From: Janthinobacterium fluminis
Lineage (GTDB): Bacteria; Pseudomonadota; Gammaproteobacteria; Burkholderiales; Burkholderiaceae_D
Reading direction: 5' to 3'
Length of the DNA: 64,000 nt
NCBI RefSeq assembly: GCF_028595325.1
Contig: NZ_JAQQXR010000005.1
Location: 62,001 to 126,000, forward strand
How positions within the stretch are numbered: position 1 is the stretch's first letter; each line of letters begins with the position of its first letter. Shown piece by piece: positions 51,314-60,441 of the stretch. Under the pieces are notes generated by a model. It did not search any database. It saw only the letters and a program-made list of their open reading frames with translations, and was not told where the DNA came from. The position numbers and the translations under genes were made by a program.

Positions 51314-52387
51314 ATGAACGCTCAACTGAAGAAAAAACTGCTCCCCGCCGCGCTCGCGCTGGCCGTCGCCGCGCTGGCCTATTCCGGCTGGCACATGCTG
51401 CAGCCGTCCGGCCCCGGCCCCGGTTTCGCCAGCGGCAACGGCCGCGTCGAAGCCACCGAGATCGACGTCGCCACCAAGTTCGCCGGCCGCGTCGACAGCA
51501 TCCTCATCGGCGAGGGCGACTTCGTCAAGGCCGGCCAGCCGCTGGCGAAGATGCAGGTGCAGTCGCTGGCGGCGCAGCGCGACGAGGCGCGCGCCCGCCA
51601 CCAGCAGGCGCAGGACGCGGTGGTCGGCGCGCAGGCCCTGGTGGCCGTGCGCGAGAGCGACAAGGTGGCGGCGCAGGCCGTGGTGGCGCAGCGCGAGAGC
51701 GAGCTGGACGCGGCGCAGCGCCGCCTGGCCCGTTCCGAGACGCTGTCGCGCGAGGGCGCCTCCTCGGTGCAGGAGCTGGACGACGACCGCGCCCGCGTGC
51801 GCAGCGTCGGCGCCGCGCTGAACGCGGCCCGCGCCCAGGTCAACACGGCGCAGGCGGCCATCGAGGCGGCCAGGGCGCAGGTGGTCGGCAGCCGCTCGGC
51901 CGTCGGCGCCGCCGAGGCGACGACGGCGCGCATCGACGTCGACCTGGCCGACAGCCAGCTGGTGGCGCCGCGCGACGGCCGCGTCCAGTACCTGGTGGCG
52001 CAGCCGGGCGAGGTGCTGGGCGGCGGCGGCAAGGTGTTGAACCTGGTCGACCTGGGCGACGTCTACATGACCTTCTTCCTGCCCGAAACGGTGGCCGGCA
52101 AGCTGGCGCTGGGCGGCGAGGTGCGCCTGGTGCTCGACGCCGCGCCGGACTATGTGATTCCGGCGACGATCTCCTTCGTCGCCGCCAGCGCGCAGTTCAC
52201 GCCGAAGACGGTGGAAACGAGCAGCGAGCGGCAGAAGCTGATGTTCCGCGTCAAGGCACAGATCCAGCGCGAGCTGCTGCAGCGCCACCTGAAGCACGTC
52301 AAGGTCGGCCTGCCGGGCGTGGCCTGGGTCAAGGTCGACGCGCAGGCGGCGTGGCCGGCTAATCTGGCCGTCAAGGTTCCCCAGTGA
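51314..52387 (+). CDS. HlyD/EmrA-family membrane-fusion protein
   Basis: Periplasmic adaptor of 357 residues anchored by one N-terminal helix ([18 protein letters not shown]). Barrel-sandwich halves ([36 protein letters not shown]) flank a long coiled coil (about 85-205, rich in Ala, Gln and Arg). It resembles YhiI, the adaptor partner of RbbA-YhhJ transporters. Its stop overlaps the GTG start of the ABC gene. Confidence 0.92.
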   Translation: MNAQLKKKLLPAALALAVAALAYSGWHMLQPSGPGPGFASGNGRVEATEIDVATKFAGRVDSILIGEGDFVKAGQPLAKMQVQSLAAQRDEARARHQQAQDAVVGAQALVAVRESDKVAAQAVVAQRESELDAAQRRLARSETLSREGASSVQELDDDRARVRSVGAALNAARAQVNTAQAAIEAARAQVVGSRSAVGAAEATTARIDVDLADSQLVAPRDGRVQYLVAQPGEVLGGGGKVLNLVDLGDVYMTFFLPETVAGKLALGGEVRLVLDAAPDYVIPATISFVAASAQFTPKTVETSSERQKLMFRVKAQIQRELLQRHLKHVKVGLPGVAWVKVDAQAAWPANLAVKVPQ

Positions 52388-55125
52388 AGATGCACGATTC
52401 CGCGTTGGCGCCGGTGGTGCGCCTGGCCGGCGTCAGCCAGCGCTACGCCAAGACGCTGGCGCTGGACTGCATCGACCTGGCGATTCCGGCCGGGCGCATG
52501 GTCGGCTTGATCGGCCCCGACGGCGTCGGCAAGTCCAGCCTGATGGCGCTGGTGGCCGGCGCCCGCGCCGTGCAGGAGGGCCGCGTCGAGGCCCTCGGCG
52601 GCGACATGGGCGCGGCCGCGCACCGCTCGGCCGTGTGTCCGCGCATCGCCTACATGCCCCAGGGCCTGGGCAAGAACCTCTATCCCACCCTGTCGGTCGA
52701 GGAAAACCTGCAGTTCTTCGCGCGCCTGTTCGGCCACGACGCCGCCGAGCGGCGCCGCCGCATCGACGAGCTGACCCGCAGCACGGGGCTGCAGGCCTTC
52801 CTGGCGCGCCCGGCCGGCAAGTTGTCGGGCGGCATGAAGCAGAAGCTGGGCCTGTGCTGCGCGCTGATCCACGACCCCGACCTGCTGATCCTCGACGAGC
52901 CCACCACCGGCGTCGACCCGCTGGCGCGGGCGCAGTTCTGGGACTTGATCGCGCGCATACGCGCCGAGCGCGGCGGCATGAGCGTGATCGTCGCCACCGC
53001 CTATATGGACGAGGCGCAGCGCTTCGACTGGCTGGTGGCGATGGACGAGGGCAAGGTGCTGGCCACCGGCAGCCCGGACGAGCTGCTGGCGCGCACCGGC
53101 AGCGCCACGCTGGAGGCGGCCTTCATCGCGCTGCTGCCGGAGGCGAAGCGGCGCGGCCACCAGGCCGTGGCGATCGCGCCGCTGGCGCCCGGCGCCGCCG
53201 CCGACGTCGCCATCGAGGCGAAGCAGCTGACGATGCGCTTCGGCGACTTCACGGCCGTCGACCATGTCAATTTCCGCATCGGCCGCGGCGAGATCTTCGG
53301 CTTCCTCGGCTCCAACGGCTGCGGCAAGTCGACGACGATGAAGATGCTGACCGGCCTGCTGCCTGCCAGCGAGGGCGAAGCCTGGCTGTTCGGCCGCCAG
53401 GTCGATTCCAGCGACATCGACACGCGCCGCCGCGTCGGCTACATGTCGCAGGCATTCTCGCTGTACAGCGAACTGAGCGTGCGGCAGAACCTGGTGCTGC
53501 ACGCGCGCCTGTTCCACGTGCCGGAGGACGGCATCGCCGCCCGCGTCGACGAGATGGTGGCCCGCTTCGACCTGGCCGAGTCCCTCGACGCGCTGCCCGA
53601 CAGCCTGCCGCTGGGCATCCGCCAGCGCCTGTCGCTGGCGGTGGCGATGGTGCACAAGCCGGAGCTGCTGATCCTCGACGAGCCGACCTCCGGCGTCGAC
53701 CCTATCGCGCGCGACAATTTCTGGCGCCTGATGATCGAACTGGCGCGGCGCGACAAGGTGACGATTTTCATTTCGACGCACTTCATGAACGAGGCCGAGC
53801 GCTGCGACCGCATCTCGCTGATGCACGCCGGCCGGGTGCTGGTCAGCGACGCGCCGGCCGAGCTGGTGCGCAAGCGCGGCACGGCCACGCTGGAGCAAGC
53901 CTTCATCGCCTACCTGGAAGAGGCGGGCGGCGCCGCCGAGGCGGCGCCGCAAACGGCGCCGGCCGGCGCCGCGCCGGCGGCCGCCGCGCCGCGCCGCCGC
54001 GCCTTCAGCCTGAACCGCATGCTCAGCTACCTGTGGCGCGAAACGCTGGAACTGCGGCGCGATCCGGTGCGCGCCACGCTGGCGCTGGGCGGCTCGCTGA
54101 TCCTGATGTGCGTGATCGGCTTCGGCATCAGCCTCGACGTCGAGAACCTGCGCTACGCCGTGCTCGACCACGACCAGACGGCGCTGAGCCGCGACTACAC
54201 GCTGAACCTGGCCGGCTCGCGCTACTTCATCGAGCGCGCGCCGCTGGCCGACTACGCCGACCTGGACCGGCGCATGCGCAGCGGCGAGCTGGCGCTGGCC
54301 ATCGAAATCCCGCCCGGCTTCGGCCGCGCCGTCGAGCGCGGCGCGCCGGCGCAGATCGGCGCCTGGGTCGACGGCGCCATGCCGATGCGGGCCGAGACGG
54401 CGCAGGGCTATGTGCAGGGCATGCACCAGGGCTGGCTGGCGACGCAGGCCGTGCACCGCCTCGGCATCAAGCTGCCTAACCCGGTCGGCATCGAAACGCG
54501 CTACCGCTACAACCCCGACGTGAAAAGCCTGCCGGCCATGGTGCCGGCCGTGATTCCGCTGCTGCTGCTGATGCTGCCGGCGATGCTGGCGGCGCTGTCG
54601 GTGGTGCGCGAGAAGGAGCTGGGCTCGATCCTGAACCTGTACGTGACGCCCGTCACGCGCACCGAGTTCTTGCTCGGCAAACAGGCGCCCTACCTGGCGC
54701 TGGCGATGCTGAACTTCCTGCTGATGACGCTGCTGGCCGTGACGCTGTTCGGCGTGCCCGTCAAGGGCAACTTCCTGACGCTGACGGCCGCCGCCTTCCT
54801 GTACAACATCAGCGCCACCGGCATCGGCTTGCTGGCCTCGACCTTCACGCGCAGCCAGATCTCGGCCATGTTCGTGACGATGATCAGCACGATGATCCCG
54901 GCGATCCAGTTCGCCGGCCTGCTCAACCCCGTCAACTCGATGGAGGGCGGCGGCCGCCTGATCGGCGAAATCTACCCGGCCACGCACATGCTGACGATCA
55001 GCCGCGGCGTCTTCAACAAGGCGCTCGGCTTCGCCGACCTGCAGGCGTCCTTCCTGCCGCTGCTGCTGGCCGCGCCGCTGATCCTGGGGCTGACCATCGC
55101 CCTGCTCAAGAAACAGGAGCGCTGA
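52384..55125 (+). CDS. rbbA: RbbA-type ABC transporter: two ATPase domains fused to a permease
   Basis: Inner-membrane exporter of 913 residues (E. coli RbbA 911). The first nucleotide-binding domain has [17 protein letters not shown] and [13 protein letters not shown]; the second has [10 protein letters not shown] and [13 protein letters not shown], but its signature is [12 protein letters not shown], lacking the LSGGQ pattern, as in RbbA relatives. From about residue 550 an ABC2-type permease with six membrane helices follows. The GTG start overlaps the adaptor stop; ATG 52390 is an alternative. Confidence 0.93.
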   Translation: MKMHDSALAPVVRLAGVSQRYAKTLALDCIDLAIPAGRMVGLIGPDGVGKSSLMALVAGARAVQEGRVEALGGDMGAAAHRSAVCPRIAYMPQGLGKNLYPTLSVEENLQFFARLFGHDAAERRRRIDELTRSTGLQAFLARPAGKLSGGMKQKLGLCCALIHDPDLLILDEPTTGVDPLARAQFWDLIARIRAERGGMSVIVATAYMDEAQRFDWLVAMDEGKVLATGSPDELLARTGSATLEAAFIALLPEAKRRGHQAVAIAPLAPGAAADVAIEAKQLTMRFGDFTAVDHVNFRIGRGEIFGFLGSNGCGKSTTMKMLTGLLPASEGEAWLFGRQVDSSDIDTRRRVGYMSQAFSLYSELSVRQNLVLHARLFHVPEDGIAARVDEMVARFDLAESLDALPDSLPLGIRQRLSLAVAMVHKPELLILDEPTSGVDPIARDNFWRLMIELARRDKVTIFISTHFMNEAERCDRISLMHAGRVLVSDAPAELVRKRGTATLEQAFIAYLEEAGGAAEAAPQTAPAGAAPAAAAPRRRAFSLNRMLSYLWRETLELRRDPVRATLALGGSLILMCVIGFGISLDVENLRYAVLDHDQTALSRDYTLNLAGSRYFIERAPLADYADLDRRMRSGELALAIEIPPGFGRAVERGAPAQIGAWVDGAMPMRAETAQGYVQGMHQGWLATQAVHRLGIKLPNPVGIETRYRYNPDVKSLPAMVPAVIPLLLLMLPAMLAALSVVREKELGSILNLYVTPVTRTEFLLGKQAPYLALAMLNFLLMTLLAVTLFGVPVKGNFLTLTAAAFLYNISATGIGLLASTFTRSQISAMFVTMISTMIPAIQFAGLLNPVNSMEGGGRLIGEIYPATHMLTISRGVFNKALGFADLQASFLPLLLAAPLILGLTIALLKKQER

Positions 55126-55126
55126 G

Positions 55127-56251
55127 ATGCGCCAGATCGCCAATATCTACCGCCTCGGCGTCAAGGAGCTGTGGAGCCTGCTGCGCGACCCCATGCTGCT
55201 GGCGCTGATCGTCTACACCTTCAGCGCGGCCATCTACGTGGCCGCCACGGCCAAGCCGGAGACGCTGCACATGGCCGCCATCGCCATCGTCGACGAGGAC
55301 GCCTCGCCGCTGTCGGCGCGCATCGCCGGCGCCTTCTTCCCGCCCCAGTTCACGGTGCCGACGATGGTGGCGCAGGGCGACGTCGACGCCGGCCTGAACA
55401 CCGGCGCCTACACCTTCGCGCTGAACATCCCGCCGAACTTCCAGCGCGACGTGCTGGCCGGCCGCCACACCGAGCTGCAGCTGAACGTCGACGCGACGCG
55501 CATGAGCCAGGCGTTCAGCGGCAACGCCTACATCCAGCAGATCGCCGCCGCCGAAATCCGCGAATTCGTCCAGCGCCACCGCGGCGCCGCGGCGGCCCCG
55601 GTCGAGCTGGTGCTGCGGGCGCGCTTCAACCCGACGCTGAAGTCGGCCTGGTTCGGCGCGCTGATGGAAATCATCAACAACGTGACGATGCTCTCGATCA
55701 TCCTCACCGGCGCCGCGCTGATCCGCGAGCGCGAGCACGGCACCATCGAGCATTTGCTGGTGATGCCGGTGACGCCGGCCGAGATCATGCTGGCCAAGGT
55801 CTGGGCGATGGGCCTGGTGGTGCTGACGGCGGCCGCGCTGTCGCTGACCTTCGTCGTGCGCGGCGCCCTGGGGGTGCCGATCGAAGGCTCGGTCGCGCTG
55901 TTCCTGGCCGGCGCCGCGCTGCACCTGTTCGCCACGACGTCGATGGGCATCTTCATGGCCACCGTGGCGCGCAGCATGCCGCAGTTCGGCATGCTGCTGA
56001 TCCTCGTGCTGCTGCCGCTGCAGATGCTGTCGGGCGCCGTGACGCCGCGCGAGAGCATGCCGGCGCTGGTGCAGGGCATCATGCAGTTCGCGCCGACCAC
56101 GCATTTTGTCGAGCTCAGCCAGGCGATCCTGTATCGCGGCGCCGGCATCGGCGTAGTATGGAAACCCTTCCTGGCGCTGCTGGCAATCGGGGCCGCGCTG
56201 TTTACCGTGTCACTGTCCCGTTTTCGCAAGACGATCAGCCAGATGGCTTGA
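55127..56251 (+). CDS. yhhJ: YhhJ-type ABC-2 permease
   Basis: Second membrane subunit of the exporter, 374 residues, the same length as E. coli YhhJ. An N-terminal helix and a large periplasmic domain (about 45-165) are followed by five to six helices with the ABC2 signature LIREREHGTIEHLLVMPVTP. It starts one base after the ABC gene stop. The fused RbbA permease and this subunit together make the membrane channel. The exported compound is unknown. Confidence 0.92.
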   Translation: MRQIANIYRLGVKELWSLLRDPMLLALIVYTFSAAIYVAATAKPETLHMAAIAIVDEDASPLSARIAGAFFPPQFTVPTMVAQGDVDAGLNTGAYTFALNIPPNFQRDVLAGRHTELQLNVDATRMSQAFSGNAYIQQIAAAEIREFVQRHRGAAAAPVELVLRARFNPTLKSAWFGALMEIINNVTMLSIILTGAALIREREHGTIEHLLVMPVTPAEIMLAKVWAMGLVVLTAAALSLTFVVRGALGVPIEGSVALFLAGAALHLFATTSMGIFMATVARSMPQFGMLLILVLLPLQMLSGAVTPRESMPALVQGIMQFAPTTHFVELSQAILYRGAGIGVVWKPFLALLAIGAALFTVSLSRFRKTISQMA

Positions 56252-56294
56252 CGCCGGCGCCGAGCGGATTTCTCCCCCACCGAAAGGACACACC

Positions 56295-56588
56295 ATGAGC
56301 ACCAACACCGAACTGCCGATGCACCTCTACAAAGCCAACCTGGAGCTGCTGCAAACGACGGGCAAGCTGATCCAGGAGAGCGGCCAGCAATTCCTCAGCC
56401 AGGCGGCGCCGGGCGACCTGCAGGCCTTCGTCAGCAACGTCGGCAACAGCCAGGCCGCCTTCGTCGCCGGCCTGGGCGCCGCCGTCCAGACCTGGCAAAA
56501 GGAGACGACCGAGGCGCTGGGCGGCCTGGCCGGCGCCGCGCCGTTCGGCAACGCGATGGGCGACTTCCTGAAACAGTTCGGCAAGTAA
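56295..56588 (+). CDS. Small phasin-like protein
   Basis: Helical, soluble 97-residue protein. The sequence (LYKANLELLQTTGKLIQESG ... FVAGLGAAVQTWQKETTEAL) resembles the Phasin_2-type heptad pattern of proteins that coat PHA granules. A GAAAGGA site precedes the ATG. Its presence between the exporter genes and the DUF3141 gene ties the cluster to PHA metabolism. The family assignment rests on pattern and context, not on a strict motif. Confidence 0.65.
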   Translation: MSTNTELPMHLYKANLELLQTTGKLIQESGQQFLSQAAPGDLQAFVSNVGNSQAAFVAGLGAAVQTWQKETTEALGGLAGAAPFGNAMGDFLKQFGK

Positions 56589-56599
56589 GCCGGGGGCGG

Positions 56600-56641
56600 C
56601 CCCAAATAAGGGGGCTGACCCCGTATTTGGGGTCTGACCCC
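56600..56641. repeat. GGGGnTGACCCC palindromic repeat
   Basis: CCCCAAATA (56600-56608) pairs with TATTTGGGG (56624-56632), and two near-palindromes follow the pattern GGGG-CTGA-CCCC (56611-56622) and GGGG-TCTGA-CCCC (56629-56641). It begins 12 bp after the phasin-like stop codon and can fold as alternative hairpins. It belongs with the repeats at 20761 and 37668. Confidence 0.75.
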
Positions 56642-56718
56642 GGCTTTTCCGGTTTTTCGCCGCGCAGCCAAACAGAACCGGCGGCCGCCCGCGGCCCCAT
56701 CGAATGAAATGGACCGAC

Positions 56719-58953
56719 ATGAGCAACCAGACATCCGGCTTTTTCTCCCCCGGCGGCATGCCGCTGCTTGACGCCGTCTCCAGCTACGCGCTCGACGCCT
56801 GGCAGCGCGGCGTGCTGTACGCCGACGTGATGCGCCGCCGCGGCAACCAGTACCAGGCCCACCTGGCCGAAAAAACCCCGCACGTGCTCGACTTCGAGGC
56901 CGACATCGTGCTGTCCGGCCTGGAACTGGCGCGCCCGGTGAACTACGGCCTGGTGCGCATCGCGCCGGCCGACGGCGTCGCCACCGACCCGGCCATGCGC
57001 CCCTTCGTGGTGGTCGACCCGCGCGCCGGGCACGGCCCCGGCATCGGCGGCTTCAAGGCCGAAAGCGAGATCGGCGTCGCCATCCGCGCCGGCCACCCGT
57101 GCTACTTCGTCGGTTTCCTGCCCGAGCCGGTGCCGGGCCAGACGGTCGAGGACGTGATGCACGCCGAGGCCGCCTTCCTCGAAAAAGTCATCGCCCTGCA
57201 CCCGCACAGCGAAGGCAAGCCGGCCGTGATCGCCAACTGCCAGGCCGGCTGGCAGATCCTGATGACGGCGGCCATGCGCCCGGAGCTGTTCGGCCCCATC
57301 GTCGTGGCCGGCGCGCCCCTGTCCTACTGGGCCGGCTGGCCGGGGCGCAACCCGATGCGCTACTCCGGCGGCCTGCTGGGCGGCAGCTGGGGCACGGCGC
57401 TGGCCGGCGACCTGGGCAACGGCCGCTTCGACGGCGCCTCGCTGGTGCAAAACTTCGAGAACCTGAACCCGGCCAACACGCTGTGGGGAAAAAAATACAG
57501 CCTGTACGCCAACATCGACACGGAGGCCGAACGCTACCTGGGCTTTGAAAAATACTGGGGCGGCCACGTCTTCCTGAACCAGGTCGAGATGCAATACATC
57601 GTCGACAACCTGTTCGTCGGCAACCGCCTGGCGACGGCCGAGCTGCTCACCTCGGACGGCGTGCGCCTGGACTTGCGCAACATCCGCTCGCCCATCGTCG
57701 TGTTCTGCTCGAACGGCGACAACATCACGCCGCCGCCGCAGGCGCTGGGCTGGATCACCGACCTGTACCGCGACGACACCGACGTGCTGACGCACGACCA
57801 GACCATCGTCTACGCCGTGCACGACAGCGTCGGCCACCTCGGCATCTTCGTCTCCGCCAGCGTCGGCCGCAAGGAGCACCAGAAATTCGCCAGCAACATC
57901 GACCTGATCGACCTGCTGCCGGCCGGGATCTACCAGGCCGAGATCGCCGACAAGACGGCCGCCACGCCGAACGCCGAACTGGCCGGCGGCGACTACGTGC
58001 TGTCGCTCAAGCGGCGCGGCATCGCCGAGGTGCGCGCCATCGTCCAGCCCGACCCGGCCAGCGACCGCAAGTTCGCCGCCGCCGCGCGCGTCTCGGAAAT
58101 CAACCTCGGCCTGTACCGCCACTTCATGCAGCCGCTGGTGCGCGCGCTGGTCACGCCGCAGTCGGCGCGCTGGCTGCAAAGCGTGCATCCGCTGCGCATC
58201 TCCTACGAATGCTGGTCCGACCGCAACGCGCTGGCGCCGCTGGTGGCGCGGCAGGCGCAGGCCATCCGCGCCGACCGCCGGCCGGCGCCGCCCGACAATC
58301 CCCTGCTGCAGATGCAGCAGGCGTTTTCCGCCGCGGTGGTGCGCGCGCTCGACGGCTGGCGCGACCTGCGCGACGCCGCCGCCGAGCAAACCTTCAACCA
58401 GATCTACGGCTCGCCCTGGGTGCAGGCGCTGGCCGGCCAGCACGCCGGCGACGGCCAGGCGCCGCGCCCGCACCCCGGCGTGTCGCCGGAGCACCGCGCC
58501 TTCGTCGCCGGCGCAATCGACAGGCTGCGCGCCGGCATCGGCGAGGGCGGCCTGGTCGAAGCGGGCGTGCGCGCGCTGTGCTATGTGCACCGCTTCAACG
58601 GCGAGGCCGACGAGCGGCGCTTCAATCTGGCGCTGCAGCTGGACGAGCCGGACGACACCAAGGACATGGACGTTGAAACCTTCCGCCAGGTGGTGCGCCA
58701 GCAGTCGCGCCTGATGCTGCTCGACGAGGACGGCGCCATCGAGGCGCTGCCGCAGTTGCTGGCGCGCGCCGCGCCGGACGCCATCCGCATGTACGCCAGC
58801 GGCCTGCGGCAGATGCTGAGCATGCCGCTGCCGTCCAGCGCCCAGGAGCAGGCCGACCTGGCGAAGATACTGACGATTTTCGAGGCGGCGGCGCTGCGCC
58901 AGGAACCGGCGGCGCGCAGCCAGCCAAAGGAGCATCCCGCGCGCACCGCGTAA
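56719..58953 (+). CDS. DUF3141 protein with PhaC-like alpha/beta-hydrolase core
   Basis: Large cytosolic protein of 744 residues in the DUF3141 family, function not established. The first 400 residues form an alpha/beta-hydrolase-like core in which ANCQAGW (C174), CSNGDNITPPP (D334) and SVGHLGIFVS (H373) reproduce the Cys-Asp-His triad order of PHA synthases. The last 300 residues are helical and Arg/Ala-rich. ATG 56719 (weak GGA site) or ATG 56704 may be the start. A terminator follows. Confidence 0.82.
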   Translation: MSNQTSGFFSPGGMPLLDAVSSYALDAWQRGVLYADVMRRRGNQYQAHLAEKTPHVLDFEADIVLSGLELARPVNYGLVRIAPADGVATDPAMRPFVVVDPRAGHGPGIGGFKAESEIGVAIRAGHPCYFVGFLPEPVPGQTVEDVMHAEAAFLEKVIALHPHSEGKPAVIANCQAGWQILMTAAMRPELFGPIVVAGAPLSYWAGWPGRNPMRYSGGLLGGSWGTALAGDLGNGRFDGASLVQNFENLNPANTLWGKKYSLYANIDTEAERYLGFEKYWGGHVFLNQVEMQYIVDNLFVGNRLATAELLTSDGVRLDLRNIRSPIVVFCSNGDNITPPPQALGWITDLYRDDTDVLTHDQTIVYAVHDSVGHLGIFVSASVGRKEHQKFASNIDLIDLLPAGIYQAEIADKTAATPNAELAGGDYVLSLKRRGIAEVRAIVQPDPASDRKFAAAARVSEINLGLYRHFMQPLVRALVTPQSARWLQSVHPLRISYECWSDRNALAPLVARQAQAIRADRRPAPPDNPLLQMQQAFSAAVVRALDGWRDLRDAAAEQTFNQIYGSPWVQALAGQHAGDGQAPRPHPGVSPEHRAFVAGAIDRLRAGIGEGGLVEAGVRALCYVHRFNGEADERRFNLALQLDEPDDTKDMDVETFRQVVRQQSRLMLLDEDGAIEALPQLLARAAPDAIRMYASGLRQMLSMPLPSSAQEQADLAKILTIFEAAALRQEPAARSQPKEHPARTA

Positions 58954-58966
58954 ACGCTTTTTCGAC

Positions 58967-58996
58967 GGCGCCGCCTGCCAAGGCGCGCCTTTTTTT
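58967..58996 (+). terminator. Rho-independent terminator inside the cluster
   Basis: A GC stem (58967-58976 with 58981-58989, one bulged base, 4-base loop) is followed by seven T. It lies between the DUF3141 and MaoC-Pta genes, so the last two genes of the cluster may be expressed at a lower level or from a further promoter. Confidence 0.7.
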
Positions 58997-59013
58997 GACC
59001 ACTTGATACGCCT

Positions 59014-60441
59014 ATGACGACTATTACCGACATGCTTCCAGACGACGACCTGAAGGTCATCCGCAACCGCACCTTCGACCAGATCGCCATCGGCGACACC
59101 GCCGCCATCGAGCGCACCCTGAGCACCGAGGACATCCAGCTGTTCGCCGTCATGTCCGGCGACGACAACCCGCAGCACCTCGACCCGGAGTTCGCCGCCT
59201 CGACGCGCTTCCACGGCGTCATCGCCCATGGCATGTGGGGCGCGGCGCTGATTTCGGCCGTGCTCGGCACGCGCCTGCCCGGCCCCGGCACCATCTATCG
59301 CGGCCAGACGCTGCACTTCCTGCTGCCGGTGCGGGTCGGCGACACGCTGACCATCCGCGTCACCGTCAGCGCCATCGTGGCGGAGAAAAAACTGCTGAAG
59401 CTGGCCTGCACCTGCATCAACCAGGACGGCAAAACCGTCATCGAGGGCGAGGCCGAGGTGATCGCGCCGACCGAGGCGATCGAACGGCCGCGCACCACGC
59501 TGCCCGAAGTGCGCCTGCGCACCGGCAGCGGCGTGCAGCGCCTGCTCGACCACGTGCGTCCGCTGGCCGCCGTGCGCGTCGCCGTGGTCCACCCCTGCGA
59601 CGAACTGAGCCTGTCGGCCGCCCTCGACGCCCGCGGCCTCGGCCTGATCGTGCCGGTGCTGGTGGCGCCGCGCGCCAAGCTGGCGGCGGTGGCCGCCGCC
59701 GCCGGGCTGGACCTGTCCGGCATCGAGATCGTCGACGTTGAGCACAGCCACGCGGCCGCGCTGCGCGGCGCCGAGATGGCGCGCAAGGGCGAAGTCGAGG
59801 CGCTGATGAAGGGCAGCCTGCACACCGACGAATTGATGGGCGCCGTGCTGGCCTCGGCGGCCGGGCTGCGCACCAAGCGCCGCGTCAGCCACTGCTTCCT
59901 GATGCAGACGCCGGCCTACCCGCGTCCCTTCATCATCACCGACGCCGCCATCAACATCTCGCCGACGCTGGAGGACAAGGCCGACATCGTGCGCAACGCC
60001 ATCGACCTGGCGCACGCCATCGGCGTCAAGCAGCCGCGCGTGGCCATCCTGGCGGCGGTGGAAACGGTGAATCCGAGCATGCCGGCCACGCTGGACGCCG
60101 CGGCCCTGTGCAAAATGGCCGACCGCGGCCAGATCGGCGGCGCGCTGCTGGACGGCCCGCTGGCCTTCGACAACGCCGTCTCGGCCGCCGCCGCCCGCGT
60201 CAAGGGCATCGTCTCGGAAGTGGCGGGGCGCGCCGACGTGCTGGTGGTGCCGGACCTGGAGAGCGGCAACATGCTGGCCAAACAGCTCGAATACATGGGC
60301 GACGCGGCCAGCGCCGGCATCGTGCTGGGCGCCAAAATACCGATCGTGCTGACCAGCCGCGCCGATTCGCGCGAAAGCCGCATCGCCTCCTGCGCCATCG
60401 CCCTGATGCTGGCCCACCACTACCGCGCGAGCCCACCATGA
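59014..60441 (+). CDS. MaoC-phosphotransacylase fusion (enoyl-CoA hydratase/phosphate acyltransferase)
   Basis: Two-domain enzyme of 475 residues. Residues about 15-155 are an R-specific MaoC hydratase domain (SGDDNPQHLDPEFA; FHGVIAHGMWGAAL). Residues about 165-475 are a phosphate acetyl/butyryltransferase domain (MKGSLHTDELMGAVL; GALLDGPLAFDNAVS; DLESGNMLAKQLEYMG). The hydratase can supply R-3-hydroxyacyl-CoA for PHA, and the transferase makes acyl-phosphate for the kinase that follows. No clear ribosome site precedes the ATG, which stands 17 bp after the terminator T-run. Confidence 0.9.
   Translation: MTTITDMLPDDDLKVIRNRTFDQIAIGDTAAIERTLSTEDIQLFAVMSGDDNPQHLDPEFAASTRFHGVIAHGMWGAALISAVLGTRLPGPGTIYRGQTLHFLLPVRVGDTLTIRVTVSAIVAEKKLLKLACTCINQDGKTVIEGEAEVIAPTEAIERPRTTLPEVRLRTGSGVQRLLDHVRPLAAVRVAVVHPCDELSLSAALDARGLGLIVPVLVAPRAKLAAVAAAAGLDLSGIEIVDVEHSHAAALRGAEMARKGEVEALMKGSLHTDELMGAVLASAAGLRTKRRVSHCFLMQTPAYPRPFIITDAAINISPTLEDKADIVRNAIDLAHAIGVKQPRVAILAAVETVNPSMPATLDAAALCKMADRGQIGGALLDGPLAFDNAVSAAAARVKGIVSEVAGRADVLVVPDLESGNMLAKQLEYMGDAASAGIVLGAKIPIVLTSRADSRESRIASCAIALMLAHHYRASPP

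Noticed and set aside
52384..55125. Frameshift fusion of separate ABC ATPase and permease genes
   Set aside because: The fused length (913) equals E. coli RbbA and the degenerate second signature is also family-like, so the fusion is natural.
52150..55143. A 997-codon minus-strand frame opposite the RbbA-type gene
   Set aside because: His/Gln/Arg-rich antisense shadow; the plus strand has two ATPase domains and a permease.
56431..60420. A 1329-codon open frame on the minus strand
   Set aside because: It mirrors the codons of the DUF3141, MaoC-Pta and phasin genes; high third-position GC removes stops from the antisense frame. No domain or plausible composition.
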